A DNA stretch of 64,000 nucleotides from Rhodopseudomonas sp. (GTDB lineage: Bacteria > Pseudomonadota > Alphaproteobacteria > Rhizobiales > Xanthobacteraceae): NCBI GenBank assembly GCA_016124795.1, contig WGNB01000003.1:119916-183915 (forward strand). Direction: 5' to 3'. Shown here piece by piece: positions 59,039 through 64,000 of the stretch. Within the stretch, counting starts at the first letter, position 1. Each line of letters starts with the position of its first letter. Under the pieces are notes generated by a model. The model was not told where the DNA came from. It saw only the letters and a program-made list of their open reading frames with translations, and searched no databases. The translations under genes were made by a program, and so were the position numbers.

Positions 59039-60093
59039 TATGGTTGCCCCGTCGTATCGTCTGGCACCATCGTATTGACCAGCGTCCCGCAACCCTCGAT
59101 CTCAATCCGGACCTCGTCACCCGGTTCGAGAAATTCACCGCGCGGCATCCCAACACCCGCCGGCGTGCCGGTCGCAATGACGTCGCCCGGAAACAAGGTG
59201 AAGTGCTGGCTCAGATAAGCGATCTGCTCGGCGATGCCGTGCACCAGTCGGTTGGTGTTCGAGTCCTGTTTAAGAACCCCGTTCACCCAGAGCTTTATCG
59301 CCATATTGTTGGGGTCGGCGATATAGGCCGAAGGCGTGATCCATGGCCCCATCGGGGCGGCGTCCTCAAAGCACTTCTGGCCGATCCAATCCATGCCGAA
59401 GGGCGACCCCTCCCTCTTCATTAGGTCGCGCGCCGACAGGTCGTTGACAATCAGATAGCCGGCAACGACATCGAAGGCATTTGCTTCGGACACGTGACGG
59501 CATTGCCGGCCAATGACGACGCCAAGCTCGGCTTCCCAATCGACCTGTTTGGAAAAGGACGGCAGACGGGCCGGCGCCCCGGGACCGATAATGCCGCCGG
59601 CGCAATTCTTCATGAAGAAATACGGGTCTCTGGCCTTGGTCATCGACGGCGCCTTGCCAGTTACCCGCTTGGCGACCTCAGCCATCTCTTCGAGATGGTC
59701 CCAGTAATTGGCGCCGGCGCAATAAAGCGCGCCTGGATAGAGAATCGGCGCCGTCAAGGCGACGTCGACAAGCGCATCACCTCCCGGCAAATCGGCATTT
59801 CCGGCCGCGGCTTCGAAGATCGGTCGGACCTTGTCCCATTGCTTCAGGAGATCCAGCACCGTGCCGCTGTTCGCCGAACCGGGCAGTAAAGACGCGGCGT
59901 TATAAATACGGTCGCCGATTTTGACGCCGGCCTGCGGCTCGCCGCCGCCCTTGCGAAAACTCACAAGCCTATAACCACGCTCCGCCAAGCGAGCCTCCCC
60001 TTCCAGTTGCGCAGGCCGGTGCACGCCGGCGTCCCGCGACAGCGGGTTGCGCAAGACCTGAGCTTTACGGAGAAAAAAGGTGGTCGCCGCCAT
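59038..60093 (-). CDS. Fumarylacetoacetate hydrolase-family protein
   Basis: A 351-residue FAH-fold protein, the family of hydrolases, hydratases and decarboxylases that act on meta-cleavage products (Mg-dependent). Key blocks are DPYFFMKNCAGGIIGPGAP, VDWEAELGVVIGR (metal-binding Glu residues) and YLIVNDLSARDLM. The ATG at 60093 gives about 43 extra N-terminal residues relative to many relatives; a GTG near 59964 is an alternative. It is the first gene of the operon and faces the TetR gene. Acylpyruvate-type cleavage or hydration of the dioxygenase product is the likely role. Confidence 0.86.
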   Translation of the reverse strand: MAATTFFLRKAQVLRNPLSRDAGVHRPAQLEGEARLAERGYRLVSFRKGGGEPQAGVKIGDRIYNAASLLPGSANSGTVLDLLKQWDKVRPIFEAAAGNADLPGGDALVDVALTAPILYPGALYCAGANYWDHLEEMAEVAKRVTGKAPSMTKARDPYFFMKNCAGGIIGPGAPARLPSFSKQVDWEAELGVVIGRQCRHVSEANAFDVVAGYLIVNDLSARDLMKREGSPFGMDWIGQKCFEDAAPMGPWITPSAYIADPNNMAIKLWVNGVLKQDSNTNRLVHGIAEQIAYLSQHFTLFPGDVIATGTPAGVGMPRGEFLEPGDEVRIEIEGCGTLVNTMVPDDTTGQP

Positions 60094-60181
60094 ACCGGCG
60101 CGCTCCGGCGTTAACGCCGGCGCTCACATTCCTCCCCGCGCCGTCACCTTTTTTACGGGACGTGCGCTCATTGATGTACGG

Positions 60182-60244
60182 TACGGTACCGTATACTTAT
60201 TAACTTGCAAGAACTATATTTCGAGCTTCGTACCGCTATACGGT
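60182..60244. promoter_or_regulatory. TetR-type palindromes between the FAH operon and the TetR gene
   Basis: Two elements share the half-site CGGT/ACCG: a perfect 12-bp palindrome, tacggtaccgta (60182-60193), and accg-n5-cggt (60232-60244). A plus-strand -10-like tatact (60192-60197) overlaps the first. They lie in the 216-base divergent gap between the FAH-like gene and the proposed TetR start and probably form its operators, serving both directions. Confidence 0.55.
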
Positions 60245-60309
60245 CTCCGCCTGTGGCAAAGCCTCGCATGGTGTTTGCAATTCGGGCGGAGAATGGCAAT
60301 GAAGGGCCG

Positions 60310-61047
60310 ATGCAGCTGAAAAAGTCGATTCCAGAGAGCTTCAAGGATGGCGCTGCCGTCAAGTCCGCGCCGCGAACCTCCGTGCGCAAATCGGCGGCCA
60401 AACCGGTCGCGGCCCGCCGCGGCGGCCGGCTGACCGAAGCGCGCCGTCAGGAAATCGTCGCCCTCGTCGCCCCGCTATTCCTCGACCGCGGCTATGAACA
60501 AGTGACGATTGACGAGATCGTCGCCCATATCGGCGGTTCGAAGCGAACATTGTACGAAAGGTTCGGCGGCAAGGCCGGCCTTTTCGAAATGGTCATCAAG
60601 GAATATTGCGCCAAGGTTCACCGCGATCTGTTCGCCGACATCGAGCAGCACAAGGATATCGAGAAGCAACTCGTCGCGATCGGCACGCATTTCCTGAACA
60701 TGATTCTGGACCCCAGCATCCTCGAACAGCATCGTCTGATGGTGTCGATGGGACGCAGCTTTCCCTCGGTCGCGCAGATGTTTTTTCAGGCCGGCCCGCA
60801 ATCGGCCTACGCGCTGGTCGAAGGCTGGATCGAGCGACAACAAAAGCAAGGCAAGATCGGCCCCGGCAATGCCACCGTTCTGTCAGAGCTCTTTCTCGAC
60901 ATGCTGACCGGCAAGCACCAGCTCGCGCTGCTCACGTCATCCTTTGCGTCGACCTCGGCGGGCCAGATTGCCGTCACCGTGAAAGCCGCCGCCAAACTTT
61001 TCCTGCACGGCTGCGTGCCGCGCGAAAAGAAGGCCGGCGCCGGTTAA
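60310..61047 (+). CDS. TetR-family transcriptional regulator
   Basis: A 245-residue TetR regulator from ATG at 60310. The helix-turn-helix reads TIDEIVAHIGGSKRTLYERFGGK, preceded by a basic N-terminal extension of about 40 residues (RRGGRLTEARRQEIVALV then the HTH). The C-terminal half is a helical effector domain. Longer in-frame starts (60268 and 60205) add non-family residues. It is divergent from the FAH/dioxygenase/TRAP operon, which it presumably represses until an aromatic inducer is present. The effector is unknown. Confidence 0.88.
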   Translation: MQLKKSIPESFKDGAAVKSAPRTSVRKSAAKPVAARRGGRLTEARRQEIVALVAPLFLDRGYEQVTIDEIVAHIGGSKRTLYERFGGKAGLFEMVIKEYCAKVHRDLFADIEQHKDIEKQLVAIGTHFLNMILDPSILEQHRLMVSMGRSFPSVAQMFFQAGPQSAYALVEGWIERQQKQGKIGPGNATVLSELFLDMLTGKHQLALLTSSFASTSAGQIAVTVKAAAKLFLHGCVPREKKAGAG

Positions 61048-61080
61048 TCGGTTCAACGCCGACAAATTTCGCCGCAAGCG

Positions 61081-62040
61081 CTATGCGATCGGGCTCCGGA
61101 ACCGGCTCTTGTCACCCAGATCCATATACGGCCGCCCGTAGCGACCACGCAGCGCCAGCACATTGCCGAAGCCAGCCTCGTCAAAACTGCAATCCTTAAA
61201 AAAACCTCGGACCGGGTCGAGCAGCTCAATATAGCTCGCTTCGGCGATCTCCTGACTCATCTGCGGCAGATGGCGGCGCAAAACGGCGATGGCTTCGACA
61301 CGATTGTCCGGCCGATAGAGCCAGGCGACCGATTCCTTAAAGGCTCGAACATAGCCGGCAACAGCGTGCGGATGGTCGGCCGCCCATGAACGACGTGCAG
61401 CGGCGACATTGCCCTGATAGGGACCGATCACGTCGACCGCCTTGGCCAGTTCTTTCAATCCCGCCCGCGTCGCAATGATATTGTATGGCGCCGACAGCAG
61501 AGTCGCGGTGTGCTTCCCCTCCCGCAAGCCGTTCCAACGCTGCACCATGCCGCCGGCGCTGACCACCTCGTAGTCGCCTTTGTCCTTGTCGAGACCGTTG
61601 CGACGCATGATGTCGTACAACACGAAGGCGTATCCGGTCGTCATGGCGTCGACCGACAGCGTCTTGCCCCGCAGATCGGCGATGCTTCCGATGTCGGGCG
61701 TCGCCACCAGACTGAGGAAGCCGCTGTCGACACCCATGAAGGCGGAAAATTCCGGTTGCGGCCCAATGGGCGCCTGACCCTGCCCGACGACATAGGCCAC
61801 GATATTGTCGACCGCCGTCATTGCGATTTCGAACTTGCCGACGGCGAATTCGGTCATTTGGGCGATCGAATTCGGCGTATCGAGGATCGTGACGGCGATC
61901 TCTTGCCGCTCGAAGAAGCCCTTGTCCTGACCGACATAGATCGGCCAGTTAAAGCCGCCAGGGAAAACGTTGACCCGAAGGTTCACAACATCGCCCTTCA
62001 TCGCCACTTGATGCGTCGCCGTCATTCTTTCATCCGCCAT
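61081..62040 (-). CDS. NMT1/SsuA-like ABC substrate-binding protein, no clear signal peptide
   Basis: A two-lobed binding-protein-fold sequence of about 319 residues (ATG at 62040). Family blocks are FNWPIYVGQDKGFFERQEIA, IADLRGKTLSVDAMTTGYAFV (quoted as LRGKTLSVDAMTTG) and a C-terminal AIAVLRRHLPQMSQE region. No hydrophobic signal sequence precedes the mature-like start, and in-frame extension toward 62187 overlaps the cupin gene without supplying one. No permease or ATPase gene is adjacent. It may be an orphan binding protein, an enzyme of the same fold (thiamin-precursor NMT1 type) or part of a transporter elsewhere. Confidence 0.72.
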   Translation of the reverse strand: MADERMTATHQVAMKGDVVNLRVNVFPGGFNWPIYVGQDKGFFERQEIAVTILDTPNSIAQMTEFAVGKFEIAMTAVDNIVAYVVGQGQAPIGPQPEFSAFMGVDSGFLSLVATPDIGSIADLRGKTLSVDAMTTGYAFVLYDIMRRNGLDKDKGDYEVVSAGGMVQRWNGLREGKHTATLLSAPYNIIATRAGLKELAKAVDVIGPYQGNVAAARRSWAADHPHAVAGYVRAFKESVAWLYRPDNRVEAIAVLRRHLPQMSQEIAEASYIELLDPVRGFFKDCSFDEAGFGNVLALRGRYGRPYMDLGDKSRFRSPIA

Positions 62041-62117
62041 GATTACACGCGCGTTGACGCCATGCCGCCATCGCTCGACAAACCGTTCTGCCGGTTTATA
62101 GGATCGCGCCGGTCCGA

Positions 62118-62525
62118 TTACCAGGGACACTCCAGCGCACTGGTCAAATGCTCTCGATCGGGAGACGTCAAACAAAGGCCAATGCACGAATAGACCAGAT
62201 CGGGGTGCGGATTATGGCCACGATGAAATTTCGCAATCGGCTCCGAATAGACGTCGCCGGCTTTGGCTTTGACTAAAGTGCCTTCCTGAAATTGGGCTTC
62301 GAACAGACCCTGCGTGCAGACGAAGAAAGTCGCGCCGTTGTGGCAATGCCATGCGGTATAACCTCCGGGCGCGATCTCGGCGCTGAACACCAGCACATTC
62401 GCTTGCGCGTCTTTCGGCAACGACCCGTACACGGTCTCCAGCAAGACGTTGCGCTTGTGCTGCTCTCCCGGCTTGAGAAAGCCATCTAGTTCAAGCTTCA
62501 GATCGCGATAATTGGCCAATTGCAT
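62118..62525 (-). CDS. Small cupin-domain protein
   Basis: A 135-residue single-cupin protein. The metal-binding first motif reads AWHCHNGATFF with the paired Gly-rich segment around GDVYSEPIAKFHRGHN; His residues suited to a metal are present. Cupins of this size include isomerases and dioxygenase-like or regulatory proteins, and nothing decides between them. The ATG at 62525 follows aagga; an earlier in-frame ATG (62543) has no site. It lies between the two NMT1-type binding-protein genes on the same strand and may be co-transcribed. Confidence 0.8.
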   Translation of the reverse strand: MQLANYRDLKLELDGFLKPGEQHKRNVLLETVYGSLPKDAQANVLVFSAEIAPGGYTAWHCHNGATFFVCTQGLFEAQFQEGTLVKAKAGDVYSEPIAKFHRGHNPHPDLVYSCIGLCLTSPDREHLTSALECPW

Positions 62526-62672
62526 CGCTATCGTTCCTTGCATGGCGGACAGCGGTTTCGGTACGAAAGCTCCAAACCTCTGGCGTCAATCCGGCGGTCG
62601 CGGGGCTGGCGTAAATCCAACCCCGCGATCGCCATGATTTATCGCGAGACCTTGCCGGTCCCCATCCGAAAC

Positions 62673-63779
62673 CTACAGCTTCCGTTCAGCCAACGGCGGC
62701 AGGAATTTTTCTGTATAGACAGTCGCCGGATCGGGCTTCTTCTCGATGCCGTAGGCGTCGCAGATCGCGTCGATGGTAAACTGCAGCTTCTTCGGATCGA
62801 CAACGCTGAGACCATATTTCACGACGTGGGCGGTCTTGGTGAGATCCAGCGCCAGACCGAGACGGACCTTCTCGATGTCCATCTTCATCATCGGATCGCG
62901 CTTCTTGAGTACCGCCAGCCCGGCGTCAGGATCGGCGATAACGTCCTTGGTGCCATGGTTAAGCGCCTTGACGACGCCGGCGACCGTTTTCGGATTCTCG
63001 TCGGCGAACTTTTTGGTCGTCACCAGAGCCAGACCATACATGTTGGCCCCATAGTCAGCGTATTTCACGACCGAAAGCTGATCCATCGTGAAGCCAAGTT
63101 CGAGCGCGGCCGGAATGTTCGAATTGGTAAAACCGCCGGTCCCGTCAACCTCACCGCGCTTCAGCATTGGCCCGAACAATTGCGGTTGCACCGCGACCCA
63201 GTTGACCTTGACGTCACCGGCGCCCGCGGCCTTGAACAGGATTGACGCGGTATCGTGAACGGCAGTGCCCGGACCGCCGGCGATCTTCTTGCCGGCGAGG
63301 TCGGCCGGTTTCTTGATACCCGCGTCCTTGCGGGTGATAAAAGCCAGCGGCGTATCGTCAAAGCTGATGTAAACCGCGATCAAGGGCGATGACGGGTTCT
63401 TGGCGTTAAAGCGGATCATCGACGGCATGTCGACCCAGCCGAACTGATATGCACCACCGGCGACGCTCACCGCCACGTTGGTCGCACCTTTACCGGCGTC
63501 GATGGCATCCACCGTAACGCCGGCATCCTTGAAATACCCCTTTTCCTTGGCCACGAAGAATGGCGCATGGGTGCCCTGGATAATCCAGTCAACCATGATC
63601 TTGACGCTGCCGACTTCGGCGTGCGCCGCCTGCGACAAACCGAATGCCGCAAGAGCCGCGCCGGCCGCGCCCATGACAAATGTACGACGAGTCGCACCGG
63701 CAAAGAGTTTCAACTTCGAGCCGACTTGTATGCGGCGGCCAGGCTTCGACTTCTGAACAGGTTCGCTTAACACCATCAC
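62673..63779 (-). CDS. NMT1-type ABC substrate-binding protein with twin-arginine-like signal
   Basis: A 368-residue binding protein whose N-terminal region contains a Tat-like signal (TRRTFVMGAAGAALAAFGLS, cleavage near AHA-E) after a basic 30-residue leader. The mature part opens SVKIMVDWIIQGTHAPFFVA, typical of the thiamin-pyrimidine/NMT1-type family. The binding region DLAGKKIAGGPGTAVHDTAS is present. No permease or ATPase partner is found before the window ends. The ligand may be an aromatic or pyrimidine-like molecule. Confidence 0.85.
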   Translation of the reverse strand: MMVLSEPVQKSKPGRRIQVGSKLKLFAGATRRTFVMGAAGAALAAFGLSQAAHAEVGSVKIMVDWIIQGTHAPFFVAKEKGYFKDAGVTVDAIDAGKGATNVAVSVAGGAYQFGWVDMPSMIRFNAKNPSSPLIAVYISFDDTPLAFITRKDAGIKKPADLAGKKIAGGPGTAVHDTASILFKAAGAGDVKVNWVAVQPQLFGPMLKRGEVDGTGGFTNSNIPAALELGFTMDQLSVVKYADYGANMYGLALVTTKKFADENPKTVAGVVKALNHGTKDVIADPDAGLAVLKKRDPMMKMDIEKVRLGLALDLTKTAHVVKYGLSVVDPKKLQFTIDAICDAYGIEKKPDPATVYTEKFLPPLAERKL

Positions 63780-63860
63780 GTGACTCCTTCGCGGTTGTTG
63801 GGTCGTGACGCCAACTTTGCAAGAAGCGTGCCTGTGTCTCTGGCATGATGGTTGCTAGTA

Positions 63861-64000
63861 TGGCCTGCACCCGGTTTTGAAGACACCGAGATTGGTGTTT
63901 TTATGGAACCGGGAGGTGGGTCATGGAGAGACGGAAGTTTACGCGAGAGTTCAAGCTTGAGGCGGTGAAGCTGATCCGGGAGCGCGGGGTGTCTGTTGCG
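63861..64000 (+). mobile_element. Left end of an IS3-family insertion sequence (cut by window edge)
   Basis: The segment from 63861 opens with a likely terminal inverted repeat (tggcctgcacccggttttga) and after about 60 bases enters an orfA-type transposase gene. The left boundary is inferred from the start of the repeat. The right end and any flanking duplication lie beyond the window. Confidence 0.8.
63923..64000 (+). CDS. IS3-family transposase OrfA, N-terminal fragment
   Basis: The first 26 codons of an IS3-family orfA read MERRKFTREFKLEAVKLIRE then RGVSVA, the conserved start of the helix-turn-helix orfA protein. The ATG follows gggaggtgggtc. The gene is truncated by the window edge, so intactness is unknown. 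Confidence 0.93.
   Translation, partial: MERRKFTREFKLEAVKLIRERGVSVA

Noticed and set aside
1..64000. tRNA, rRNA, CRISPR array or riboswitch
   Set aside because: No clover-leaf sequences, regularly spaced repeats or recognisable riboswitch cores were noticed on reading; a covariance-model scan would be needed to exclude them fully.

Overview
This GC-rich window looks like an accessory, catabolism-dominated stretch of an alphaproteobacterial (probably Hyphomicrobiales/rhizobial-type) chromosome. The grounds are the gene families (two-ATPase sugar ABC importer, HAAT and TRAP importers, PaaX plus a TetR regulator for phenylacetate, a gamma-resorcylate decarboxylase close to that of Rhizobium sp. 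MTP-10005) and an alphaproteobacterial REP-type palindrome at 20324-20373. No rRNA, tRNA, CRISPR or phage genes were seen. Nearly every gene belongs to an uptake system, a catabolic enzyme set or the regulator that controls them.

Layout. (1) 453-8721, minus strand: an operon of two ABC ATPases, a sugar-type binding protein and two permeases, then an acetamidase/formamidase-family protein, a class II aldolase and a D-2-hydroxyacid dehydrogenase; a 13-bp hairpin separates the binding-protein gene from the permeases. (2) 9234-23759: a phenylacetate (paa) locus. paaX-paaABCDE run on the plus strand, paaG-paaI-paaK-tetR on the minus strand, and divergently paaN followed by a five-gene HAAT importer. 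A TetR-type palindrome lies between paaG and paaN. (3) 23775-27696: an alpha/beta hydrolase, a luciferase-like flavin monooxygenase and a CadC-like membrane transcription factor with TPR-like repeats. (4) 27797-33842: an SsuABC-type importer encoded together with a cyclic-amidohydrolase and a G3E metallochaperone GTPase, facing an IclR regulator. (5) 34021-45204: a nine-gene minus-strand operon (double cyclase, SDR, 3-hydroxyacyl-CoA dehydrogenase-like protein, acyl-CoA dehydrogenase, TRAP importer, BKACE, sulfatase/phosphonate monoester hydrolase) facing a LysR regulator. (6) 45271-51732: a second TRAP importer with a two-component flavin monooxygenase, a MarR regulator and a gamma-resorcylate decarboxylase; three copies of one operator-like motif tie these genes together. 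(7) 51920-61047: an operon with fumarylacetoacetate-hydrolase-like, YciI-like, HIBADH-like and extradiol-dioxygenase proteins, a third TRAP importer and a CocE-type hydrolase, facing a TetR regulator. (8) 61081-64000: two orphan NMT1-type binding proteins, a cupin, and the left end of an IS3-family element cut by the window edge.

The strongest new-looking observations are the three-site MarR regulon around the resorcylate-type genes, the internally duplicated cyclase with one degenerate metal site in an unassigned TRAP/BKACE/sulfatase operon, the asymmetric ATPase pair of the sugar importer, and a paaX gene whose only well-placed start appears to be CTG.
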